26,816 nucleotides of DNA from Pleurotus ostreatus/Saccharomyces cerevisiae fusant. Lineage: Eukaryota > Opisthokonta. The stretch lies in NCBI GenBank assembly GCA_024196135.1, contig JAMQCK010000350.1, forward strand, positions 1 to 26,816, given 5' to 3'. Below the pieces are notes generated by a model. It did no database searches, was not told the origin of the DNA, and saw nothing but the letters and a program-made list of their open reading frames with translations. Below, one piece after another: positions 9,286 through 18,949 of the stretch; position 1 is the stretch's first letter, and every line of letters begins with the position of its first letter. A program made the translations under genes and the position numbers.

Positions 9286-11240
9286 ATGACCTGCTTATCC
9301 CTTCCCACCGCGTGGCCCACTGCCGTGTTTCTGGTCACCTTTACGTTTGTTGCTTACAGATGGGCGGTCGCAAGAGCGTCTTCCTCAAGCGAGACGAGCG
9401 CTATTCCTGCCGCTGGAAGCTCAGGGCTCCTGGGCTCCTACATCAGCGCTATCGAATTCCTTAGGGACGCGCCCGCCTTTCTGCAAGATGGTTATGTCAA
9501 GGTGAGCCATCATATTTTCTCTGTGAAGTTCTCCAATGCTAACAAATTGACAGTACAAAGGCCGTGCCTTCCGAGTACCGCACCTCACCCACTGGACCAT
9601 CATAGTCAGCGGGAACCTGATCGATGAATTCTTCCAATTGCCCAGCAAGGTCGCAAGCCTGCAGGATGCGGTCCGTGAAGTGCGTACGCTACGCTTGCCG
9701 GTGATATACTCCTTCACACCTAGACTAATTCCTTATTCAGATGCTGCAGGCGGACTATACACTAGGGCGAACACTCATGTGAGATGAGGCGCTTTACCGA
9801 TGTTCTCCAACTCACGAGCGCAGTACGAATCCATATCACATTCCCCTGGTTCGCAAGCTCAGAAACCGCATTGGCGCGTACTTTCCTGGCGTACACGAAG
9901 AGTTCGTGCGCGTGGTAGATCGCGAGTTGTCCTCCGCGAGCGGAGGTGCGCTATTCACTCGGTAGACTCATGATACCAATTAATTGACCGGCATGTCAGA
10001 CTGGGTACGCGTTGAGGGCTTCAACCTCATGTTGACTGCCTTTGGCCATGCAAGCAATCGGGTTCTTGTTGGTCCCGCCTTATGTGAGCGTTGTTCCAGA
10101 TAGTTCTTTTCCAAACGGAGCGCCTCACGTATACGCCTTGCAGGTCGCGACGACCGGTTTATCAGCATCTGCATCGAGTACTCGCACGAAGTGATCAAGG
10201 CAGCTGCCCTGCTGTACGTGTTACCAAAATGGTGCAAACCGTACGTCAAGTTGTCCGCTTGGATTTCCGACTAACCTCAAGAGATACTCAGATTGGCCTC
10301 CCGTTTCTTCAAAATAAACCGATATATCCACACGGCAGCCTCGATTCTGCGGCCATTGATCGAAGAGCGACGCGTGGTCGCTACCACTGACCTGGACAGG
10401 GTACATCTTTCGTCAGACTGAGAGACAGCGTATGCTAAGTGAAATATTCCTTTTACAGGGCGACATGCTGGACTGGATTTTGGAACGGGCAGACGTCTCT
10501 GAAAGCGACGTTATCAGCCTCACCCGTCGGATCCTGACGCTGAATTTCGCAGCGCTGCATACAACGACATTGGTACGCAAGATGGTCCCCGTGGTTTCCT
10601 CCGAGCCTAATCCTCACCAGACGTTCACACACGCCCTCTATCATGCCGCAGCCCACCCTGTGTATGCCGACGCGCTGCGTGAAGAGCTGATGCCTGTGTA
10701 TCGCGCGGATTGGACGTGGAGCGCGCTCGACGCTTTGCCCATGCTGAACAGCTTCCTCAAGGAGACGCAACGTTTGGAGGGACTTGGCTGTCGTAGGTTC
10801 CCCTCCAATAAGCATCGTGCGATTTGACTGATTCCCGTACAGTTTCCCTCGCTCGCAAAGCGCGCGAGTCATTCACACTCTCTGACGGGACTATGGTGCC
10901 TGCAGGCGCTTTCGTAGCCGTAGCGGGAACCGCGGTTCATCGCGATTCAGCAGACTTCGAGGACCCCCTCACCTTCAATCCGTGGCGGTTCGCGCTCGAA
11001 GACCAAGGCTTCGCGCGAGCTCAGAACATCACCAACACTTCACCGACGCACCTAGCGTTCGGTCATGGGCGCACAGCATGCCCTGGTCGATTCTTCGCCG
11101 CCATGGAAATGAAGACCTTACTTGCGCACCTGGTCATCCACTATGATATCAAGTTCGACGGCGATGGCGGGCGACCCCCGAATAAATGGTTCAGCATTCA
11201 CTGCATTCCCGATCCCCACGCCAAATTGATGTTCAAGTGA
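9286..11240 (+). CDS. Cytochrome P450 1 (ent-kaurene-oxidase-like fungal type)
   Basis: Heme-thiolate monooxygenase, anchored by an N-terminal membrane helix (about residues 10-27) and expected in the ER. Ten exons give 491 residues: 9286-9501, 9554-9679, 9741-9778, 9824-9945, 10000-10083, 10144-10240, 10292-10400, 10459-10572, 10621-10792 and 10843-11240. Motifs: DYTLG near residue 120, I-helix FAALHTTT at 294-301, ExxR as ETQR at 350-353, FNPWRF at 405-410, and the heme loop FGHGRTACPG at 432-441 with the iron ligand Cys439. The I-helix has HTT where most P450s have (D/E)T, which is normal for this fungal subgroup, so it is not a defect. All introns are GT-AG of about 45-62 bases and in frame. 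The substrate cannot be told from sequence. It belongs to a different P450 family from the next two. Confidence 0.93.
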
Positions 11241-11383
11241 AGGGCGGCGGAGATCCAGGAGTAGAACGAGGGAAATCATAGGTTGTGTGGCTTCGACTGT
11301 AATGTAAAGCGCGTGCACCGGCGCCTCTACTGGCTGCCGTACCTAGTAAGTTAGTAACCTACGCGTGGGATTTTGCGATGATC

Positions 11384-11626
11384 ATGGAGCGCACGTGCCA
11401 GCTCATGTTGTTCCTCGCCATCACCCTGGGCCTCCTTCGTCTCGCTTCAGCGCGCGGCTAGACCTTGCTTCTCCCGCCTACCATCTCTTCGGAAATCGTC
11501 ACGTATGATGCATCAAGCAGTCATCTGAGCGTCGCCTATATGAAGGTGCCGGTGTACGAGCATCTCGTCTCGACTCCCGTCATGAAGACATCGCGAAGAC
11601 TTCGGCATAGATGTAGAAGCTTCTGA
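11384..11626 (+). pseudogene. Possible remnant of a small secreted-protein gene
   Basis: The ATG at 11384 opens a frame reading like a signal peptide (MLFLAITLGLLRLASARG, with an A-x-A cleavage pattern), which stops at a TAG at 11459-11461. Past that single stop the same frame stays open for another 54 codons to 11626, with mostly C- or G-ending codons. This could be a small secreted protein killed by one nonsense change, or chance. It lies between P450 1 and P450 2 on the same strand. I found no splice pair that removes the stop. Low confidence. Confidence 0.2.
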
Positions 11627-11786
11627 GCTGTAGCAATAACGGTATGGGAAGAACCCTGGAATCAGCGCCTATGCACCGCGGCCCGCGGCGGCAGATCGTG
11701 GGCAGTAATGCGGTGCTCGATACAAAAGGTTTGCTAGCGCCAAGGACGCGCGTCCGCGTCTGCCTTTCCACCCATCCTCCAGTATC

Positions 11787-13993
11787 ATGGGTCTCCTCGC
11801 TTCCGGCTCCCTCAAAGTCGCGCTGGCAGCTGTGGTGAGTCATTATGGCCATCGTGTTGAACTTGACCGACGTTTTCGACAGCTCAGCCACTACGGTTTC
11901 TTCAAGCGCGTCGATCTAGATGTGCAGAAATTCCTCGCTCTGTTTGCGACGGGGCATGCTGGGCTGCTAGCGTACTTCATCAGCAATGGGTCCGACGTCT
12001 CTGCCGCACTGAGCGCTGCGCTAGCGATCAACGCGCTCTACTTCGCGTCGCTCAGCGCCTCTATCATCGTGTACCGCCTCTCCCCAATCCATCCTCTCGC
12101 AAGTTACCCTGGTCCAGCTCTCGCGAAAGTTTCGAAGTGGTACATGGCGTATTATGTGGCACGCGGCACGCGCCACCTGCTTCTCAAAGAGTGCGTGATG
12201 CTCATCTTACCAGGCATTCTTCGTTGCTCACTCAAGATTACTCAGTTTACACGCGCGTTACGGTCAATGGGTGAGAATAGGGCCAAACGAGCTGTCCGTG
12301 AACGCACCTGCCGCTATCCGCCCCATATGCTCGCAGATGTATCGTGGACCGTCCTATCAAGGCGCACCTGCCGATGCCGACGCGATCACGAACATCCCTA
12401 ACAGAGAGAGGTATCTAGAGCGCTTTCCCGTAAGTCTTCGTCGTCTTCCTTTGCGACGCTTCTCATGCTTCTTTAGGCGTGGCACAGGGCTTTCAGTAGT
12501 GAGAACATCCAGCGCTTTCGCCCCATGGCTGCAGTGCGTAGCTGCGAGTGCGTGTTGGCTACCAGCGTAACGACTCACAGGCGCGCACCGCCCAACTCGT
12601 GGAGATTCTCGCCAAGAAGGCTGAAGCAGGCGAAGCGCTTGACCTGTCGCATTGGATATCGATGTGGGGCATGTACGTTACCCCGTTCAGTCTACGCCTA
12701 GTCTGCGAGCCTGACTGACGCCTCGCGAAGCGATAACATGGGGGACATGTCTTTCTCGGGCGGGTTCGAGAAGCTGGCTGCCGGGAAAGACGAGGAAGGT
12801 TGGACGGATGTGGTACGTTGTCATGGCCATTGCTTGTATCCTTGAGCTAAAACTGTGTAGATATTGATGGGCGTCCTTGTCGTCGGGGGTGAGCTTGTTC
12901 GTCGGAAGGCCAATCCTTATGTTGAATGACTGCGCAGTTTTCGGGCAGGTCCCCTACATGCGAGACATCCTGAGGTTGGCTCCGACGCCAGGACCAATCG
13001 CTGCGTTCCAGCGTGTACGCTCTTTTGTGCACTACTAGAGACCGAACTAATTCAGTCCCAGCTGACGGCCAAGAAGGTCGAGGCTACACGTCAAAAGCAA
13101 GCGGGCGTGCACGCCGATATCCTCAGTATTCTTGCAAGTCTCCCACATCTTCGTTTGGCAAGAGTCTAATTTCGCTTACAGCAAGATACGGAGCCTGGCG
13201 AATATAAGATCACCGAAGCTGAAGCTGCGTCGGATGCCTCGTTCCTCATCGTCGCCGGCTGGGATACGGTCAGCGAATGCGCGACCACCTTCTTCCGCTA
13301 TGTCTTTGGCAACCGCGCCATTGCTGAGCGTCTGCGCGGGGAGATTGTCGACGCCTTCGGTGATTTGGACCCTGACTACGACATGCTCATGCGTCTGCCA
13401 TATCTCGACGGCTGCGTGCAAGAGGCGTTGCGTATGATTCCGCCCGTCGCGGCAGGGCCGCCTCGGACGAGCGGGACCGTAAACTATACTATCCTAGGCC
13501 ATTTCATTCCCGAAGGAACCGTGGTGGCTTGTCCTATCTACACGCTACATCGCTCCGGTGAGTCCTATGCAAACGTATCATACGCTGTCCTAATATCGTG
13601 CGTTAGCGGAGAACTTCTCTGATCCCGACAGCTTCATTCCCGAACGATGGCTGGGTGAACGCCCGCACTTCGTGCATAACCCCGAAGCTTTCATACCGTT
13701 CTCCAGCGGTATCGGGATCTGCCTCGGCAAGCCAGTGGCGCTTTACAACATGAAGTACGTGCTTCAACCTCAGACCGCTGTATGCCCGACTGACGCGGCC
13801 CCAGACTTCTCGCTGCCAACATCATTCGCTCTTTCGATGCTGACTTTGCGGACGGCTTCAGCCTCAGCGAGTTCGACGCATCTTACAAGGTGAGACAACT
13901 CAGCTTTTTGCGATGGGCAGCGACTGACTATATCAGGAACACAACCTTTGGAGTCACGGCCCGCTCGTGATGCGTCTGCGAGCACGCAAGTAA
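11787..13993 (+). CDS. Cytochrome P450 2 (high-nitrogen-upregulated-like agaricomycete type)
   Basis: Monooxygenase with two or three hydrophobic N-terminal segments, then the proline-rich hinge RLSPIHPLASYPGP. Thirteen exons give 539 residues: 11787-11834, 11883-12190, 12246-12429, 12477-12533, 12581-12672, 12731-12812, 12861-12888, 12938-13014, 13056-13133, 13182-13557, 13607-13754, 13805-13889 and 13937-13993. Motifs: RIGPNELSV, QGAPADADA, MGDMSFSGGFE, I-helix AGWDT at 343-347, ExxR as EALR at 399-402, PERW at 455-458, and heme loop FSSGIGICLG at 475-484 with Cys482. The usual Arg two residues before the heme Cys is Gly here; relatives in this family commonly lack it. The intron at 13134-13181 starts with GC (GCAAGT) rather than GT. 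The frame is intact and the substrate unknown. It is paralogous to P450 3. Confidence 0.92.
13134..13181 (+). other. GC-AG intron in P450 2
   Basis: Donor CTT|GCAAGT and acceptor TACAG enclose 48 bases, phase 0. Both flanking exons match the family in frame (ILSIL then QDTEPGEY). No GT donor nearby restores the frame. Confidence 0.7.
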
Positions 13994-14901
13994 TGGCCGC
14001 AGCAACGGATGAGGATCGTGTTGGCGCGACTCGGAGAGATTCGATATCTGCTATTTGTTGCTGATTATTCGCGTATGGGTTGATATTTGCGCTCAAGAAA
14101 CGATGTTTTCGCCGTAGTTCCGGTAGATTCAAGCAGAGAGCTATCTCGATACAGAGACGTTCGATATCAGCATGTGGCCCGGAGCAGGACTTGAACTGCG
14201 ACCAGTCAGTTTCGAACTCGAGCTTACACTTAGCACGTGACGTGACGCTGCCCGACAACTCGGTCACGGTGCGCTTTCGTCGTTCGCCCGTGCAACCATC
14301 TGCTTAGGCATTGACCGCAGCCTCTGGCTCGGTGCACACAATATTCCTGAAAATCCCTTGTTACATCTCATCTCGCAGCTGCTGCATCATCAGGCATGAT
14401 GCCACGTCATGTTTGCGCGAGTTCATTCATGAGAACTCGGACTCTGCTGGTGATTGATCGAAGATTGGGCTACTCCGGGCTGACATCCTCGTATCCGCCC
14501 GTTCGGGTCGAGGATCGAAGCTTCACCAATGGAGCACTGCCTTGCTCCCCCGTTATCCACCTCCAGAAGATGCGAAAATACGCTCGAGTTCAGCAAGCAG
14601 TCGAGACGAACCACTGTACTTCCGAGTCCTTCTCGCTCTTCTGTATACATCACGAGTCGACTGACTGCACATCTCCCTGTTGACCTCACTTCATCCAGAC
14701 CTTCATTCACCTAACTTTCAACTCAAAGGTATCCCCGAGCAAGGGGCTGATTCATCGCATGTAAGAGGGAAAGATGATCAGCGACTCGATGTGGTACTGA
14801 CTTCGGGTTGGTCAGGTAGCTGGCGAGCATCCTATGCTTCTACGTTTTCTTTTCCATCAAGCGCGAGGTCCAGCAGCAGATGCGACGCAGTCGCATCTTC
14901 A
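13994..14901. other. Intergenic region between P450 2 and the hAT element
   Basis: About 900 bases without a supportable gene. The open frames on both strands are short and lack coding features or usable splice joins. A CACGTGACGTGACG word lies at 14234-14247. A GC-rich patch around 14170-14205 vaguely resembles a tRNA T-arm on the minus strand but does not fold into a tRNA. Confidence 0.4.
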
Positions 14902-14909
14902 ATGCACTC
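14902..14909 (+). repeat. hAT target-site duplication, left copy
   Basis: ATGCACTC, identical to 15995-16002 immediately beyond the right terminal repeat. Confidence 0.88.
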
Positions 14910-15030
14910 TAGGGCTCCGTAGAAAATGGGTCTGTTTCAAACATCTGTTTGTAAACACTGTTATTAACACGTTATTAACAGTTACTTACAGCGGGGGCTC
15001 GTATCGGCATGTTTGAAAATGTAAGTAATC

Positions 15031-15162
15031 CTCATTCTCGAGGGCGAAGGCCCCAACGTCAACCTTATCGCTCAGTTGAGTCAACGGCAAGGGAAAGACA
15101 TCAGGGCGGCGTTTGCCGAGCGGGGCTATCCGACGTCAGTGACGGACTTGTCACGCGTGTGA
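15031..15162 (+). pseudogene. Coding-like fragment inside the hAT element (upstream piece)
   Basis: A frame of 43 codons, ending at the TGA at 15160-15162, with strong preference for C or G at third positions (…LIAQLSQRQGKDIRAAF…). It starts just inside the AT-rich subterminal zone and has no start codon. I do not recognise the protein. It is possibly part of a captured host exon, or an old remnant. Confidence 0.3.
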
Positions 15163-15491
15163 CTGTCCAACGCCCTGCCTTGACTCGAGGTCTGTCTGTG
15201 CCTGCGCCGTCGTATCTTTGTGCTGCACTGTTCGTGACCATGTAGAGTGTGAACAGGCCTACCAAGCTGTTCAATCACCGTTTCACGGCGCATTCTGAGC
15301 GTCGCCATCTTGCCTCGCCCTGCAGGCCTCCGTTGTCGTCGCCGTCACCGCCCTCAGCTTCGCCCGTGGAATCTGCGCCCACGATTCTATCACCTCCCCC
15401 CTGGAGTCGAACGGCTGGCTTGGGCGCTGCGCCACCTGGTTACACAGGAATGCCTCAAGCGTACTAACACCATTCCGCCACCCACTAGTAA

Positions 15492-15737
15492 ATCGAGCTC
15501 TACGTCTTCTCCAGCTTCTGCAAGTGCGAAAGCGACGGCAATAGTATCTTTCTCGACGCGTTAGATGAGACGCGCCGTGCCTGGTATCTCCTCAACTGGA
15601 GTACCTCTCCTCCCGCTCCTGTTCCCGGCCTGGATCATCTCTTGCCCACCGATCTCGCCATCGTTGAACACAAACTTCCCGAGCAAGTCAACGAGTTCGA
15701 AGAAGGCACGTTCAACGTGTGCTGCGACGCCCGATGA
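15492..15737 (+). pseudogene. Coding-like fragment inside the hAT element (downstream piece)
   Basis: An open frame of 81 codons before a TGA at 15735-15737, with codons mostly ending in C or G. It reads like real protein (YVFSSFCKCESDG, LDALDETRRAWYLLNW, LAIVEHKLPEQVNEFEEG). It begins soon after an AG that could be a splice acceptor. It does not resemble a hAT transposase or its dimerisation region as far as I can tell. This makes it a candidate for host sequence captured by the transposon. Source gene unknown. Confidence 0.35.
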
Positions 15738-15994
15738 CCTCTTTTTGATAAGTGTGAGTAAGAGAGGGGCGACAGTCGACGAAAATTCCCCGAAATTCAT
15801 CGATGACCGTCTCGAGGCCGTCTATCGCTTTTTAAACCTCAATATACATTACAAACCTGTAAGAAATGCATTTTTAACGCTGTATCAAACAGTTCCTCAC
15901 AAACAGTTTCAAACACCATACTTACTTACATACAGCGGCCATTTTTAACACTTACTAACTTACAAGGGCCCCGGTAATTTTATACGGAGCCCTA

Positions 15995-16002
15995 ATGCAC
16001 TC
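15995..16002 (+). repeat. hAT target-site duplication, right copy
   Basis: ATGCACTC, identical to the left copy at 14902-14909. Confidence 0.88.
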
Positions 16003-16141
16003 ACGTACACCACCGACGCGCACTGCCGCATAGCGGAACTTCTTCTCTGACCTGTATATGAGGCCTGAGGCTACTCACTTTGTCTGTCACCTCAATCGGT
16101 TCGAGTCCCAGTCGCCACTATACGTTTTCACTTATATCATC

Positions 16142-18547
16142 ATGGGGTGTTCTTTCATATTTGCCATTGTTTTCGCCCTGGTAAGCGAGACTGTCTACTG
16201 TTGCGTCGTGGCTGACCAGGCCTCCCAGGTTACGCACGCCATCTGCCGTAGATCTGAGCCTTCTGCGCTCGCTGTTTCATATGGCGGTGTCGCTCTATAC
16301 ATGACTGCTGCCACCTACTCGTTTGGGACGACTGGCGCGACGCTTGTGACAGCCCTCACATACGCCACAGCCTTCAACGTCGTCTTTTTCAGCACGTTGT
16401 TGACGTCTATTACGGCCTATCGGTTGTCGCCGTGGCACCCTCTGGCGCACTTTCCCGGCCCGTACGGTGCTGCGATATCCAAGTGGTGGTTAGTGCGCTG
16501 TATCCTGCTTAAAGGAGGACGTCATCTGGAGTTGCAGCGGTAAGCACACAATAAGCAGCACCATCCACTACAAGGTCTAAATACGAGCAGTTGTCATCAA
16601 CAATACGGCCCGTGGCTGCGTGTCGGTGAGTACAGCCGACTAAAATAAGCTTCGGACGGCTGAACAATCCATTGCACAGGACCTAATGAGCTATCCGTCA
16701 ACGACCCTGCCGCTATCATGCCTATTTACACAAAGCTAAGCCGTTCGCAATTCCATCAAGGCGAGTCAGTGTCGTCCGTGACAGGTGCATAGGCGCTCAC
16801 TTCCATCTAGGTGCACCGGCCAAGGCTGATACAATGATCACCGTGGTCGACCGTGATCGCCACCTTCAACGTCGTCGGGTATGATTCTCGAGATCTCGTG
16901 CCAATACCCGACGATGTCTGACAATAGACGATAGGTTTGGACGAAGGCTCTATCAGGAGACGCCCTCGAGATGTACGGCCTCTACGCGCAGGTAGTTGGG
17001 TCCTCACCTCAGTCATATCGCATTCACTGATAACGGACTAGAAACGATTGGCCCAAATGTTCCACCACATGGATCAAGAACGATCGAAAGGGATAGAGGC
17101 TATTGACGTCGACCGCTGGATCAATCTGTTCTTTATGTGAGCGCTTTCGACGAACGCGAGCGTTTGCATAGGACTCAAATGTGGCCCATAGGGATCTGGC
17201 TGGCGATATCGGGTTTTCCGGAGGGTTCGAGACTATGCTCGCCGGCGAGGATAAAGAGGGTTGGATGGAAATGGCGAGTTTCGTGTCATTGTCATGTTAC
17301 GGCACTCATGTGGCACTCCAGCTCGGGATGGGGGTCCGCTTCGTCAGTGGTGAGCCCCTTGTCCTGTCACCATCTCTCAGTCCACTGATCTCGAGCTGCG
17401 CCAGCTATGGGACAAGTTCCCTGGATGAGGGATATATTCGCGCTTCTGCCTCAACCCGGACCCCTCGAAACCTTCCAATCGGTGAGTGCATATAAACGTC
17501 AGACCTGTCTCGTACTTACGGCGCTTTTCAAGTTTGTGAAGGCGAAGGTACAGCAGATAAGGGGCGAGCAGGAGAGCAAGTCTAAACGCGCAGACATTAT
17601 GGGCGCTTTGGTGAGCTGTATCTAGGGTCGGATCACGCAAAACTAATAGACGCTTTGCTTCACCAGCTCGACGAAGACGCGGGAGCTGTACACCTATCGA
17701 CTGATGAAGCTGTGGCTGACGCCGGTCTCATCATCGTCGGCGCCACTGACACCAGTGTCCAAACCGTTTTGACAGCCCTGCGATTCCTTTCCACCGACGC
17801 GTATCGTCTCCGCAAGCTGCAGCGCGAGGTCGACTCTGTATTCGGATGGGAACATGGCGACGACATATCAGCCAATGTACCGGAACTCGCCAAGCTTCCA
17901 TATCTTAATGCCTGCGTAAACGAGAGTTTCCGTGTTTTTCCTCCGGGCCCGGCAGGTACGTGTATCGCGTACATGTGTCCCCGCCGCTCATGAGATGTCA
18001 GGACCCCCTCGCACGACAGGGTCCGAAGGTGCGGAGATCCTGGGCCGCTGGATCCCGCCTCACACCACCGTCCATGTTCCCGTGTATACGATGCATCGGG
18101 ATCGCGCCAATTTTGGTCCGCGCGCGGACCAGTACATACCGGAGCGCTGGCTTTCGGACGAAGAGCAAGCTCGGATGATCGCGGATATCGGCAAGGATTC
18201 ACACCTCACGGCGGCGGACTTGAAGCCGTGCAACTCCCAGGCTTTTATGCCCTTTAGCGCCGGCTATGGGAACTGCGTCGGTCGAGCTCTTGGGCTCCAG
18301 AACGTCAAGTGGGTCAGCATTTTGTGTCATGTTATGCTCGCTCAATATATTTGTTCAGGTTGACTCTTGCCACACTGGTGCATCATTACACGATTTCGCA
18401 CGAGTGCGGATTCGACCCCCACAAATACGATGCTTCCTTCCGAGTGAGAACAAACCCGTCGCTACCTGTGGCTGTCGCTGATGAATTCTGCAGGAGTATG
18501 GGCTTTGGACGCACGATCGTCTCAGACTGACTCTCGGTCCCCGGTAG
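16142..18547 (+). CDS. Cytochrome P450 3 (same family as P450 2)
   Basis: Monooxygenase with hydrophobic N-terminal segments and the hinge RLSPWHPLAHFPGPYG. Fourteen exons give 577 residues: 16142-16180, 16229-16539, 16591-16625, 16680-16760, 16811-16878, 16935-16991, 17042-17136, 17192-17349, 17405-17481, 17533-17610, 17667-17955, 18002-18308, 18359-18443 and 18494-18547. Motifs: RVGPNELSV, GAPAKADTM, MDLAGDIGFSGGFETM, I-helix VGATDT at 357-362, ExxR as ESFR at 419-422, PERW at 476-479, and heme loop FSAGYGNCVG at 514-523 with Cys521. One intron (16761-16810) uses a GC donor. All junctions keep frame, so the gene appears functional despite the hAT insertion just upstream. The first intron sits in the same place as in P450 2. 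An upstream in-frame ATG at 16058 would add a non-hydrophobic leader and is not preferred. Confidence 0.92.
16761..16810 (+). other. GC-AG intron in P450 3
   Basis: Donor CAAG|GCGAGT and acceptor ATCTAG enclose 50 bases, phase 1, joining FHQG to APAKAD. GT donors nearby either hit stops or leave an intron of 26 bases. P450 2 has no intron at this position. Confidence 0.65.
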
Positions 18548-18949
18548 TTGCATTGCGATGCGCTCAAAATTTGTAGAGTTCTTTGCTTTGATTTTTTGTT
18601 CTTTCGTGTCTATATATTTGGTATCGATGCCACCGAAGACCTGAAAGCTCGCGAAAGAGGCCCTCCAGACGGACAATGCGTCCGCCAACAATCACTGCGC
18701 CTTGTTGGACCGAGCGCGTTTGCCCGGACCGGTGTATACAATTGGCAAGTGCATACACGGCTTCGATTGATCGTAGTCTGCACAACAAGGCGCGTATGAC
18801 AATCCCGAAACAAAGTGCATCGAAAGCTGGTCTTTGACCTGCCGGCTAGACTACAGTCACACACCCGCATACAAAACCGTACGCATACTTAAGGCGACGA
18901 GCGCTGCCTGAGCCCACCATCCAATTTTCCCCACTCTCGCTCGGTCAAC
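18548..18949. other. Intergenic region, P450 3 to family X copy 2
   Basis: About 400 bases. It holds the 3' end of P450 3 (T-rich stretch near 18580-18615) and the promoter of the next gene; an AT-rich CATACTTAAG at about 18884 is the nearest TATA-like site. No gene is visible. Confidence 0.4.

Larger units (their letters stand above)
14910..15994. mobile_element. Non-autonomous hAT-family DNA transposon
   Basis: A 1085-base element bounded by 18-base terminal inverted repeats starting TAGGGCTCCGTA (14910-14927 and 15977-15994, 17 of 18 matching). It is flanked by a perfect 8-bp target duplication ATGCACTC at 14902-14909 and 15995-16002. An 8-bp duplication with (C/T)AGGG termini is the accepted signature of the hAT superfamily. 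The 100 or so bases inside each end are AT-rich and carry related short words (CTGTTTGTAA, GTTTGAAA, TTACTTAC) in both orientations, as expected of subterminal transposase sites. No transposase is encoded. The GC-rich centre (about 15030-15840) has coding-like stretches that may be captured host DNA. Its right end is 147 bases from the start of P450 3. Confidence 0.88.

Noticed and set aside
14165..14240. A tRNA gene on the minus strand
   Set aside because: A T-loop-like word is present, but its stem does not pair and no acceptor or anticodon arm can be formed.
8960..14247. CACGTG sites at 8960, 11392 and 14234 as a shared P450 regulatory signal
   Set aside because: Other copies lie elsewhere (for example 23545 and inside coding sequence), and the number is about what chance gives for this base composition.
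15310..15564. The open frame MPRPAGLRC... inside the hAT element as a gene
   Set aside because: Arg/Pro-rich shadow frame; a different frame over 15492-15737 has the better codon bias, and neither has a full gene structure.
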